A DNA stretch of 64,000 bases from Calocera cornea HHB12733 (lineage: Eukaryota; Basidiomycota; Dacrymycetes; Dacrymycetales; Dacrymycetaceae), in NCBI GenBank assembly GCA_001632435.1, contig KV424008.1, positions 56,156 through 120,155 of the forward strand, in the 5' to 3' direction. The notes under the pieces are model-generated. The model was not told the origin of the DNA. It worked only from the letters and a program-made list of their open reading frames with translations, and made no database searches. This document shows positions 45,701 through 56,615 of this stretch, piece by piece. The number at the start of each line of letters is the position of its first letter. The stretch's first letter is position 1. Made by a program: the position numbers and the translations under genes.

Positions 45701-48700
45701 ATCAGCTCTGTGGCCGTGAGGACCTTGCTATGACCGTCTTCGGCAATGACAGAGCACTCGGGATGACTGAAAGTTTCAAGCAGCGGAACGAGGTACGCAC
45801 CCCCGCGTTGCAAAACAGAGCAATGGCTGACGACATGTTGTCAAGCCTGATGAGGAGCATCAATTCAGCGTCTCGAAACTGTATGGAGAAGCTTATGTCA
45901 GTCTAGCAGGGCGAGCGAAAGAAGAAACGACAGGTGTCGGTGATCCTCGCGTCCGACACTTCACCGATGTCCGATTTCCAGAGGACTATCGCCTGCGTGA
46001 AGTGGAGACCATGCTCCGATCTTCCAGAACATGCATTATTCGGGTTCAAGACCGGCCAGATCTGAGCGACCACCAACTTGCGAATGATCATCAACTGCTT
46101 ATTATGCATATTGCTGAACGAACTCTGTCCCTTCCTCTTGGAAGGGCTGCTCTCACATTCGCTACTGTTCCAACCGCCCAAGCCGACAGCTATAGTCTGC
46201 CACCCTTGGAGTTCGCGGTCAAACTGCTACCTCAGGGCAGCGTTCTGAATTTGGATGGGGCAAGGCTCACTGACGATGTGCGATTTTGGACGGAGTTCAA
46301 CAACGCAGTGGCAGCTGCTTTGCGCATTGCTCCGGCTACCGAAGGCGTCGACTATTCGTGGATCATCTTGCTAAACAAGCCGCCCGAGCTATCGTCCAAG
46401 CATGCCGGCTTTATTTACGGCCTGGGTCTCACCGGTCATTTGCGTTCAATGCTTCCTTTCCAAGCATTCGGTTACCTGGCCCCAAAGCACATGTTCACCA
46501 CCATCGCCGTTCTTCTGGGATTGGCAGCTGCTCATTGTGGCACAGGCAATGAGACGGTGACGCAGATGATATCCGTCCACACCCCTGCTCTTCTTCCTCC
46601 CAACTCGGCGGAGCTCAACATTCCTGTGCTCACCCAGGCAGCTGGCCTCATGGGTCTGGGGCTACTATACCTCGGCACGCGGAACCGAAAAATGGCTCGG
46701 GTGGCGTTGCAAGAGATATCTCGCAAGGATCTGGTGAAGCCCGGCCAAACCGACGAACACCGCGAATCCTACGCATTATCGGCAGGATTTGCGTTTGGAT
46801 TCATCATGGTGGGCAAGGGAGCCCAATCGAACCCAGCAGATATGGCTATGGTACAGCAGCTTCAATTGCTTATTCATGGCGAAACCCCAGCAATCAACCA
46901 AGTCAAATACCAGAAGCAACACTTCGACGTCACCATTACGGCGCCAGCAGCGATCGTTGCTCTCATGCTCATGTTCATGCGTACAGAAAGGCAAGACATT
47001 GCCGATCTACTGCGACCGCCAAAAACACGAGAAGAGCTGACGCACTATGCGCCCTATCTTATAATGCTCCGAACCATTGCCCGTTCCGTCATTATGTGGA
47101 ACTCTGTATCGCTGAAGGTCGACTGGTTGTACGCCAATCTTCCCGAGTTTCTCACTCGTCTTCTAAAGAAGGCACCCAACGCGGGGCAAGTGCTCGCTCA
47201 GCTGGATGACGCAAGCAGTCTAGCCTACATGTACACTATCGCTGGCCTTTGCTTTGGCATAGGTCTGCGATACGTCGGCTCTGCTGAGCCGGAGGCACTC
47301 ACCCGTTTATCCATGCTCCACGACGCTGCGAACAAAGCGATGGCATTATCAATGACAGCGTACGATCAGCGGATCAAGCGTTTTGCCTACAAGGAGTGTG
47401 TTGGAGCAATACAGCTTGCTATGGCTATGGTTGCGGCGGGCACTGGCGAACTGAGCATCTTTCAGCGGTTACGTGTTGCCCATGGCCAATACAGCAACGT
47501 CCGCTATGGCACTCACGTCGCCACCCACCTCTCACTTGGTTTGCTCTTCTTGGGCAACGGTCGGTATACGCTCGGCAATTCGAATGCTGCGATCGCTTGC
47601 CTTATCGCTTCGCTCTATCCGCGCTTCCCGAACAACGCAGCGGACAATAGGGCGCATCCCCAAATGCTGCGGCATCTTTGGGTGCTGGCCGCCGAGCCCC
47701 GCTGTCTTATCACACGAGATGTGGATACGGGGAAGATTGTTGGCCTTCCTGTTCGACTGCGGAAGAAGGAGCGCAGTGTTGAAACTGCCCAACGAATGAT
47801 GGCTCCAAGCTTGCTACCCGAGATCGAGAATATTGTCACTCTGGATGTTGATAGCCCACGATACTCGCCTCTGAGCTTGGACATCATGAACAATCCGCGC
47901 CATAGAGCGAGCATGATCCGAGACCAGACCATGTGGGTAAAGCGCCAACCAGGCTTCCTCACGTATGAGGAGGACATACGTGGAACCCGGAATATCAATC
48001 TGCACACGAACGTTGCTTATTTGGACACCTTGCCATTGGACTTCCCATCTGAACAACCCTTGGATCCCGATGTCACCGAGCACCTTTTCAGCTTCATGAA
48101 ATCTTCAGCGCATTCTATGCGAACCGTCGCCTTTGCAAAATACCTCTGCCGGCAAGTAGGTGCCTCGCCACGAGAAAATGCACTTTTCGCATTCTCTCAT
48201 GCTGCACTGGTTGAGTGCCTGGCACTGGACAAGCTGAATATGCTCCACGCATACCTCTCTGTCTTCTTATCTCGGTACGACCATCCCGCTGACAACATGG
48301 ATGCCGTAACAGTGGTCAGAAGTTTACGTGCTGCGGCGACGTTTTACGAGACTCAATTCTCCCGGTTCATGGATGAGGGCATGAGCGTTAACCGCAGCGT
48401 CACGCTAAGGCCAAGCTTGATCCAATCTGCTTTGACAGAGGCAGAGAAAACCGCCGACGCCCTGAGCCTGGACCCTGGGTTCCGAAGCGCATTACAAGCA
48501 TACATCCGCGGCGAAGGTCTTGCGCCCGACTCATCAAGCGATGACGACCCATCGCCGAACGCCGAATCCAGCATGCAGGGTGATGACGAAGATATGGGCG
48601 AGGTCGATGGTAATGTCTTGGCACGGGAGCTCTCATTCTTCCTCGCTGTCTACAACTTCCCCCCATTGAAGGTCCTCCTTGAAGCTCGGGAACGTGGTCG

Positions 48701-48872
48701 AACAGCCTCGCGTACTTTCGGAGGGTCGCCTCAAGCCGTTGCGCAATTGCCCGGCTGGCTCGCCCTTCTTCTGCTCAAGGGAGGGACAGCCATGAGCGGC
48801 GAGAGGCAGCCTGCCAACGACACGATTACGACCCGGGCCGTGGAAGAGGTCATCAAGGCGTGGACACGGTAG
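42771..48872 (+). CDS. APC1: Anaphase-promoting complex subunit 1
   Basis: APC1 is the largest scaffold of the APC/C ubiquitin ligase that drives mitotic exit in the nucleus. The N-terminal half is a beta-propeller-like WD region (VTLLRQWSFAHERD, KLTVHIFDIRETHSLLAILL, DLLLYEVLRHSERLHAASKR). The C-terminal half has the proteasome/cyclosome repeats in the order expected: HAGFIYGLGLTGHLRSM, TIAVLLGLAAAHCGTGNETV, QMISVHTPALLPPNSAELN, GLLYLGTRNRKMARVAL, ESYALSAGFAFGFIMVGKG and HLSLGLLFLGNGRYTLG. Introns at about 44174-44223, 45255-45318 and 45793-45848 keep the frame. A disordered S/R-rich insert at about 43790-43960 interrupts the first half. The length of roughly 1,975 residues is normal. The 233-bp spacer upstream separates it from AP-1 beta. 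Confidence 0.93.
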
Positions 48873-49025
48873 ATATGCAATTTTATTCTGCGTCGAACGA
48901 CAATGCCTGGAGGGGATGTCTAGATATATACAAGCTACAACCACGATGTCCCAGGGGGTGAAAATGTGTTGATACAAGGGAGAGCCGGAGGCCAGCTTCG
49001 CCTATTACAATGGGGTCATGTGGTT

Positions 49026-50393
49026 TTAATTTTGGCCGGCGTGGACCTTGCGCCTAGCAGCGACGGCCTGGAGAGTTGGCATCAGCACTTGTAGTTGTAT
49101 CCGTAATGTATTTGTTCTCACCTCGTTCAGCTTGTCCAGCATGACGATCGTGCTCTCCCAGTCGACACAGCCGTCGGTGATGGAGACGCCGTACTTGAGC
49201 CCCTTAGGGCCCTCGGGCGGCACATCCTGCTTGCCGGCGTTGATGTTGGACTCGATCATTGCGCCGATAATGTTCATGTCGCCGGCGCGCAGCTGCTCGC
49301 AGATGCTCTCGGTGACAATGGGCTGGCGGCGGTAGTCCTTGGACGAGTTGCCATCTGGGCTCGCGGTTAGCTTTCTGCTGATTCGCCCAAATGCGAGATC
49401 CTCTTACGAGAGCAGTCCACCATGATGGCGGGGTGGAAGCCCGGGCGGGCCTTGGCGACGGACGCGCCGGCCTTCTGGACGTACTCCTTCTCGTAGTTGG
49501 GCCCCGTGTTGCTGCCGCGGAGGATGATGTGCACGTCCTGGTTTCCCTTTGTCCTTACGATCGCAGCGAGGCCCTGCTCGGTGACGCCCATGAAGGCGTG
49601 CGGGTGGCTCGCGGACTTCATCGCGTCCACGGCGATGGTCATGCTGCCGTCGGTGCCGTTCTTGAAGCCGATGGGGAAGGAGACGCCGCTGGCGAGCTCG
49701 CGGTGCAGCTGGGACTCGGTCGTGCGCGCCCCGATCGCGCCCCACGAGATGCAGTCGCCGATGTACTGCGGGGAGATGGTGTCGAGCAGCTCGGACCCGA
49801 CGGGTACGCCGAGCGCGGAGATGTCCGCGAGCAGCTGGCGCGCGATCCGGATGCCCTTGTTGATCTGGTACGTGCCGTCGATGTTGGGGTCGTTGATGAG
49901 GCCCTTCCAGCCGACTAACGCCGACGGGTCAGTATTTCCAGGAATTTTCAGCGCGGGAGAGAGCGGAAACGAGGGGACGCACCCGTCGTGCGCGGTTTCT
50001 CAAAGTAGGCACGCATGATGATGAGCAGGTTGTCCCACTGGTGCAGGCGGGACTTGAGCTTCTTGGCGTACTCCATCGCGCTCTCGGGGTTGTGAATTGA
50101 GCACGGGCCGACGATCACGAGCAGGCGGTCGTCGACGCCCTGGATGACCTGGGCGGCCTCCCAGCGGCCGCGGGCGACGGTGGCCTGGGACGCGCGGGAG
50201 AGGGGGATCTCATGCTTGAGGAGCGCGGGCTGGACGAGCGGGTCGTACTGGAATGTTGAGGTGTCCCGAAAAGCACAAGAGTAGGGGTTTTGATGAGTGG
50301 CGCGGTCGTAATTTTTGGGAGCGGGGTACTCACGCCAAGGATGCGCCTGTCGACGATCCACTTTTCGACTGTGTCGGCGTCGGAGACAGGCAT
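49026..50393 (-). CDS. DAHP synthase (3-deoxy-7-phosphoheptulonate synthase)
   Basis: This enzyme catalyses the first step of the shikimate pathway, joining phosphoenolpyruvate and erythrose 4-phosphate in the cytosol. The N-terminus is MPVSDADTVEKWIVDRRILG, followed by a small intron and YDPLVQPALLKHEIPLS. Catalytic signatures are present: VIVGPCSIHNPESAMEYAKK, MRAYFEKPRTT plus VGWKGLINDP across an intron, DCISWGAIGARTTESQLHRE, IILRGSNTGPNYEKEYV, HPAIMVDCSH and GVSITDGCVDWE. It is the type I (AroF/G/H, ARO3/ARO4) form; which feedback class (Phe or Tyr) cannot be told by eye. Introns are inferred at about 50331-50258, 49982-49917, 49408-49356 and 49124-49069. The last short exon ends ARRKVHAGQN. 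It is convergent with APC1. Confidence 0.93.
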
Positions 50394-51028
50394 TTGCGTA
50401 GTTAAATTAAGTGGGGGGTGGTCGTACAGGTTGTGGGAGGGTATTAAGGAGTGAGTGAGTGAGGACGGGGGGGGCGACACTGGAGAGAGTGTGCGGCGGT
50501 AAGGCGTGGAAGAGCGGTGGGGCAGGCACGTTCGAGAGAGGAATCTCGTGTGGCCGAGTCAGGGGCGGGGCGAGCCGAGAGTTGGGTCGCTGAGCGCTGG
50601 TGGGCGTTGGTCCGCTGAGCATCGATTGCATCGCACCCCTCGCTCGATATATATACCATTCTGTTATCCCCTCCTTACGACCGTCGACTATGGCTGACAC
50701 AGGATGGGCACAAGCGCATAGGCCTAGTGGTCGCCCCGCCGGCTGCGATCCATTAGGCAGGCGAGGGTGGAGACGCCGTAATTCGGGAAGGGCCCGCGTC
50801 TTCGTCTCGCCGTGAAATCCCTACTCGCTCAGTGCTCTTGGCCGTCCCTGCTCAACACTTGATCCTCCCAATCTCCCGCCATAACCCACTCATCATCTCA
50901 TCATCTCGCTCAACCATTTTGCCACCCAACCTGCACTGGTGTTCTCCCAAGCGTCTTCCTCTCCTTGCGCGCCCTTCGCCTTCTCTTCGCACCATCGTCA
51001 ACATTCGCCAGAACCCACACAAGCCGCA
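50394..51028. promoter_or_regulatory. Divergent region DAHP synthase / PIH1 gene
   Basis: A 635-bp region between two divergent genes. It contains a TATA-like run (gatatatatatacc, about 50645-50658), the TGACTC site and a C/T-rich leader before 51029. No coding sequence is supported. Confidence 0.5.
50556..50561 (-). promoter_or_regulatory. Possible Gcn4/Cpc1-type site (TGACTC) upstream of DAHP synthase
   Basis: TGACTC reads on the coding strand about 165 bp before the start codon of an amino-acid biosynthetic gene, the distance and context where general amino-acid control elements occur. A six-base match is weak on its own. Confidence 0.25.
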
Positions 51029-52527
51029 ATGTTCAACCCCCAACCTCGGCCACCCACCTTCTGTACGTCTCCCTTCGTCGGCGCGTCTTGCCGCACTGTA
51101 CGCTGACACGGCCCCGTTCCCCTGCAGCCTCGAGCGTGCAGACAGCCCGTGTTACGCTCACGCCCACTCCCGGTCAGCATCCGCGCCCTGCCTCCCGCGA
51201 CGGCCGCACGGCATATGCGCCCTCCTGCCCGCTGAGCTGAGCTGAGCTGACTAGTATTCCTCGCTCCAACCAGGCTTCGTCGTCAAAACCCTTACCACGC
51301 AGGCAGCGAGGTATGCGCCCGCCAACCCACCGGGCGCGGCCGTCGCCAATCTTCCCGCGCACCACAAGGTCTTCGTAAATGTGTGCTACGCCGAGCCCGT
51401 CCCGCCGCCGGCGGACATCCCGGAAACCGCGAAGCGCCAGGCGATGCTGCGCGAGGCGGACTGGCCGATCCCCTGCGTGGTCAGTGACGGCAGGGCGGAC
51501 GTAGACAAAGGTGCGCATTCATCCAGGGCTTCTATTTCCGCGCAACAGGGGTCGCTCATGCTCTCTCTCCCTCGGCGTGTTCGCGTTCCTTCCCAGCCGG
51601 CAAGCCAGCGATGGTGTTCGATGTCATCTTTCATCCCTCGTTATCAGACCGTGCGCGCAGCGACGAAGATTTCCGTAACTTCATGGCCGGTACGTATTCT
51701 AATCCGCATTGAAGCGAAGGCGTGTGTGAGGCAAGGGACACGTCGACGCCTGCCTGTGAATCCCTACCGCAATCGCCTATCTGATACGCGGACTGCCAGA
51801 TATTGCCGTCGAGAGCGTCGAAGACAAATCAGGCCTTTCCCTTTCCCGAGGTGTGTCTCCTCGGACCCCCGTGCATCGACCACATCTAATCGCTTGCCTC
51901 TTCCCCTCGCCTCGTTCCCTTCCTTGGCAACACTGTACAGACCTCGCCCTGCCAAAGCTCGCCAGCAAGGGCACACTGGGTCCGCGCGCCGTGCTCGTAC
52001 CAGTGCCTGTGCCGAAGCCTTCCATCGAGGTCCTCTCCGACACCCCTAGCACGCCCTCGCTTACGGCAGATCTCTCTTCACCCGTCTCGTCGGCACCTTC
52101 CGCCACCAGCGACCCGAAGAGGGTCCCCCGTTGGAGCTGGGAGGAGCTTGATAACGGCTCAGGGGTGCGCATCGAAGTAACTCTCCCCGGCATGGCAAGT
52201 GTTCCCCCTTCCGCCTCTTCCCGCATCGTCCCTGCAAGTCTAACAAGCTCGCACCCTTTTTTCTATGACGCAACCGCTTCCCGCACCGCACCCTCGCGCC
52301 CTCTCTTGCTGTGCCCTTGTCCTCGCGCTTCGCACCAATAGACGCGGGCCCACCACCCGAAGACTACCCTCGACCTGGAACCTCGGCGTCTGATTCTCTC
52401 CTCGCCGGCCTTCGCGACGCTGGACACCTCGCTGGGAGCCCTGCCGCGGGATCTGGACGTCGACCACGCCCGAGCGCAGTTCCTTGTTGCCGACCAGAAG
52501 CTCATCCTCAGCGCAGGCTGGGCGTGA
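51029..52527 (+). CDS. PIH1-domain protein (R2TP-type cochaperone)
   Basis: PIH1 proteins link Hsp90/Rvb1-Rvb2 to clients such as snoRNPs and PIKKs. Exon 1 is MFNPQPRPPTF; after an intron the frame reads VQTARVTLTPTPGFVVKTLTT, then HHKVFVNVCYAEPVPPPADI, then WPIPCVVSDGRADVDK, then PAMVFDVIFHPSLSDRAR, IRGLPDIAVESVEDKSGLSL and DLALPKLASKGTLG. The TPGFVVKT...KVFINVC...VFDVIFHP series is the PIH1 N domain. A C-terminal CS-like part (SGVRIEVTLPGM, then TTLDLEPRRLILSS) ends in DQKLILSAGWA. About seven short introns interrupt it, some placed with low certainty. Start and stop are well supported by the domain edges. Confidence 0.8.
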
Positions 52528-53281
52528 TAAATCGATGGCTTGATGAGCTGGGCCGTCTGAAAATCTGGCGCCATGTCTCACAGCGCGCTTCGCGATGACC
52601 ACCCATCGTTCGCGCTCATACCGCCTTTTCTTCCTGCATCTGCGCTTGGCGACCCTCGAGGTCCCCAATTAGGCGTCGTTCGTTGCTGAATTTTGATTTG
52701 TCACACTTGTACAATCCCTCGCACGCCTCCATGTTCCGTTACCTGATGGTGGTCGGACCCTCCAACGTGATAATCTGTAGTACCATATGTTCGTCGTAGT
52801 ACTGTATTGAAGAAAAAGATTGCACCCGAGCGATTGCCGAATCAGAAACGCCTCGCCGTTTTCATATGTGCGCGCCGCTTCTGTCTGCTATCTTTGTTCG
52901 AACCCTTGCAGCTGGCAGTATTTCAGGAACCTACAATCTGTCAGCACAGCCATCCGTCTGAGCAAACTCGGCTCCAACATCGGGCCATCAATACCGCGCC
53001 CAAGTTTGAGGCTCAGCGGTCATGGACATAAGCGTGTGCTGGAGCCTTCTTGGCTGACATGATCATAACAGGTATTCCATCCGATAAAGCAAAGATATTG
53101 ACACAGGTTACGTATAGATACAGCATGGACATTGTGATTGATAAAGACTCCGGTTGCTTCTGCGGCAGGGGCATCCTTCGAAAGATCTTGCGTAATCACG
53201 GTTCGCCTCGTGTAACCGCAAATCACGGACTGAAATGATACGCTCACGTCATCTCGTCCAGGGCTGTAGTTGCTGACTAGT
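52528..53281. other. Convergent spacer PIH1 / LIM gene
   Basis: No gene is supported. It holds the 3' UTRs of both neighbours. Two short overlapping plus-strand frames near 52800-53060 lack any domain. Confidence 0.5.
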
Positions 53282-54620
53282 TTACCCAAGTTTTCCAAGG
53301 AGCGCATAACCTGCGCCAGAGGGACCAAAGTTCTGTGGCAACATGAGCTCCAGCTCCAAATGGTGCACATGGCCCGGGACTCGAACTCACCTTCGCGTAG
53401 CATGACCTGCAGAACGGCGTCCCATCGCGCTCCGTGAGTTTGCTCGAGTCCAGCCCAGTTGAGCAGTTTGCACAGCGCAGGCAGGTCTTGTGCCACTTCT
53501 TTCCCACTGCAACGACCTGCATAGCGGAATCGTACGAGATCAGCCCAAAGATATCGTGTGTGACGCCATAAACGCACCTGTTCTGCAAAGTAGACCGCCT
53601 TGCCACAAGCTGGGCATTCAATCCTGGCACCACCATACCTCGCCGGGGAAGAGGCGCTCGTGCCATTCGCAAAGCTCGGCTTGGATGCCGCCGGCGGGGG
53701 TCGGGGCAAACTAGATGTGGCGGTTCGGCCCGGGCCTAGGGGTGTGGGTCGTTGAGGCGTGCTCGGAGGGGAAGTCGGCCGGGTGATAGAATTAGGTCGT
53801 GTTGGTGATTGAGGTCCGGCCGATAGCGGTGGACTGGGTGGACGGAACGACAGTTGCCCTGTCAATGTCGGGTGGATCGCCTTGGTCGGTGATGGCGGCT
53901 GTCCTGTGCTAGACGGCACAAGAGGCAGAGGGCGCGCTACTACAGGCCTCGAGAGCTCGGGTGTGTTCTCCTTGCTGTCAATTGGCGGCAATGGATGAGC
54001 AGGACCGAACGCCTTGCTTCGAGGAATCGGTGACTCTGTGACCGGTGCCTCCAGCTCATCGTCCTCCCCCGCCCCACGGAACCGTGGGGTCCCCAGGCGG
54101 GGTGGTGTTGTCGGTGGCTCCGCCCGCGGGGAGAAGGCGGGTTTCGTGCGCGAGCTTGGAGTTGTCTGTGGGGTCAGGTTGTTGTGCCGCAGATCTGGTA
54201 AAACATGAGCGTCACGACGACAAATCGTACGTCAATGCTCACCTCGAGTGCCAAATAGTTGCATATGACATTGCTTGCAGTATGGCTATGTTCTATTGTT
54301 GAGGATTGTTCACACCGTAAACAGTAATATTACGCACTTCACGGTCGTGCTCCACGAGCGACAAAGAATCCAGCCGTTTGTTGCATTCTGTGCACGTCAA
54401 GCATGTCTTGTGGTAGACCTGCTCGGTAGCAATCAGGCCATGTCCCCAGCCTCGCAAGCTCAATCATGATTACCTTTCGGCCGGGTCCCATTACCTGGTG
54501 GCAAGAGACGCAGGGCAATGTCAGCTCGATTTGGCATTGACGAGGGTGGTCATTACGTACTTGCTCCGCGGCGTAGCACAGTTTGTCACAACGCGCACAG
54601 CGCGTCGATCCGCCAAACAT
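53282..54620 (-). CDS. Two-LIM-domain protein (CRP-like)
   Basis: LIM domains are double zinc fingers that mediate protein contacts, often with actin or nuclear partners. LIM1 starts at residue 7: STRCARCDKLCYAAEQ, VMGPGRK, then after introns VYHKTCLTC, NKRLDSLSLVEHDREVYCK, CHMQLFGTR. A P/S/T-rich linker of about 130 residues follows (PPIDSKENTPELSRPVV...). LIM2 is ECPACGKAVYFAEQV, CVYGVTHDIFG..., AVGKKWHKTCLRCANC, LDSSKLTERDGTPFCRSC, then after an intron NFGPSGAGYALLGKLG and the stop. The (F/Y)GP(K)G-like glycine-rich motif after LIM2 is typical of cysteine-rich proteins. The start MFGGSTRC at 54620 is the only ATG directly before LIM1. LIM2 carries an extra stretch between its first CxxC and the WHKTC histidine that may be an unrecognised intron. 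Confidence 0.82.
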
Positions 54621-56615
54621 GGTGAATGGTTGAAACGGGGATCTCGGTAAAGTGTTTTGATGAAGGTCGAGAGAGTGAAAAGAGAAGAAGAGAAGAGTGT
54701 ACTGTGAGTCAAGCAAGTTGCGAAGCTTGCACTGCTGTCGCTGGGAAGATAGGGGACCGGTCGAGGACGACAACACGCGCGGCGCGTGCTTCCCTGCGAA
54801 GCGCGTGCAGCGGACTTTGAATCGTTCCGTTCATTGTCCACACCCTCCGTTTGACAGGTTTCGCGTTTTCCGCCTAGCATACCGAACAGCAACAAGGAAC
54901 ATCCAATTTTGAAAGCGGAAGTTACACAGCCTGGAATCAAAGAAGGAGCGGGCGTTGGCTGTGGCTTCGACTTCTTGTTACGATATCGCTTACGGGATCC
55001 GCCGGTGCTGGCAAAACAGGGTTGCTGTCGCCACATATTACACCTGTTGCCGAGTTTGGTTTCAACCAAGAGCTGCGCGTCCAACGTTCACCGAACTCTT
55101 GAGATTATCTCGCTGATGTTCGTCCGCGGACTCTTGTTGTCTTGGGTAGACCCTGGTGGGTATGGCTGCCGCAGGAGATTGCCGTCGCTCATGTTCGGTC
55201 TTTCGGTCCGTGATGCAGAAAAGGCTCAAATGTCAGGAACAACCACTTATTAGTCAACAGGGTCCCATCCATGTGGGATAATTAAGGTATGCGCGTGTGC
55301 TTGCTTTCCCATAAGGAAGGATGTGCTTTTCACGGTAAGGATCCATTGCAGCATACTCCCGAGAAAGCGCCGCAGCTCGTTTATTTCAGACGAATTCTGA
55401 CCGCGTCTTCCTTCTTATAGGAACATCTTGACACTGCACTCATGACCTATCTCCTCGGTATTGCAGAGATTACGAGACAACGTGATTTGGGCACCGGTTC
55501 CGCGTCTCTTGGCCCCGGCACTTTCCCTGGACAATCTTTGGCCACAGCCTTACAGTACCTTCAACTTGCTATTCGGCCATGAGCAAGCCGGTCCGTAAGA
55601 GGAATTTTTCTGGGAACGTGGTGGCTCCATGTCCTGCCTCAGCTGGGTAGTGGTTCGATCGACCTGGAACTTTCATCAAACGACCCTTTGCCATGGTAAT
55701 TGGGGTCGCACGACACGAATTCGGGACAGCCTGGTCCCGTTTCTTACCGATGTCCCCTATTCTGTGTGGCAAGCGTTCCCCTGTGGCATAGTCCTGGCCA
55801 CAGCAGGGCTAACACTCATTGTCCCTTCCAAGCCCCCAAACTCGATCTCTCAAACAGTCACTGTCCCCAACCTGTCGCTCCCCCCCCTCGTCCCTCCCAG
55901 TAAGCGGAACTGGGTGTGTCACCATTTCCTGCGTGTTAAGACGTGCTGAGGAGAGGCTTGTGAATGAATCTTTCCTACATTCCAAAAGTGGTGTCTTGCA
56001 GATGATGGACTACGTGGAGCACGTTGACTGCGCAACCGGGTCATTTGCGCTCCCAGGCCCTCTGTGACTAGGAGGTTCCCAGGTGACGTCTTGCTTATGG
56101 CCCTTGGGTTGTGACTCAATCTGACGTGCCTTCCACAGACGGTCCACAAGTCAGCAAGGCCCCATTGGTTCCCCCGACAGGGGGCACTCTGAGACCTGTG
56201 CTCGTCACCCCGGCCACAGGTCCATTGAGATACATTTTGCCCCGTTGACAGTTACATCCGAGGTAGTGCAACGGGCACAAACCGCTGAATTACCATCGGG
56301 TTTACCTGGGTTCAATTCCCAGCCTCGGAGTCCGCTGCATTTACTTTTGGGCTGCAGATGTCCCACTAACCCACCTTCTCGTCTGTGTCCTCCCCCTCCC
56401 CCCAATGTTAACTGGTGACTTGGCGGAGCGAAGGTGCTCCAGCGAGGCGGGCACGTGACCACGTGACTCACAACTGCCACACTAGCGTTGTCTCGCTTCC
56501 GCCTCGCCTTCATGCAGGAATAGTCCTGAAAGGTTCGAATAGCCACACCATTCGATTGCGAAGGTCCATGATAAATATTAGAATACAGTACTACACGCAT
56601 CAGGTTCGAATGGCT
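54621..56615. other. 2-kb spacer upstream of the LIM gene
   Basis: No protein gene is supported. It contains the LIM promoter on the left, a tRNA-like element at 56257-56330 and the 3' end of the Lon gene on the right. The open frames at 54909-55253 and 55629-55949 have no recognisable domain. Confidence 0.5.
56257..56330 (+). tRNA. tRNA-like element with expanded anticodon loop (tRNA pseudogene or tRNA-derived SINE head)
   Basis: Seven base pairs close the acceptor (TCCGAGG with CCTCGGA, 56257-56263 and 56323-56329, then G). The T arm is canonical: stem CTGGG/CCCAG with loop TTCAATT. The internal promoter boxes fit: TAGTGCAACGGG as A box and GGTTCAATTCC as B box. The D arm is short (GTGC/GCAC, five-base loop). 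The anticodon stem (AACCG/CGGGTT, with a bulge) encloses twelve bases instead of seven, so no anticodon can be assigned. A TTTT run follows at 56345-56348. The total of 74 nt is tRNA-sized. A decayed tRNA or SINE-like copy is likelier than a working tRNA. Confidence 0.45.

Noticed and set aside
53340..53400. GAGTTCGAGTCCCGGG as a possible tRNA T arm on the minus strand
   Set aside because: It lies in the last intron of the LIM gene and no acceptor stem or A box accompanies it.
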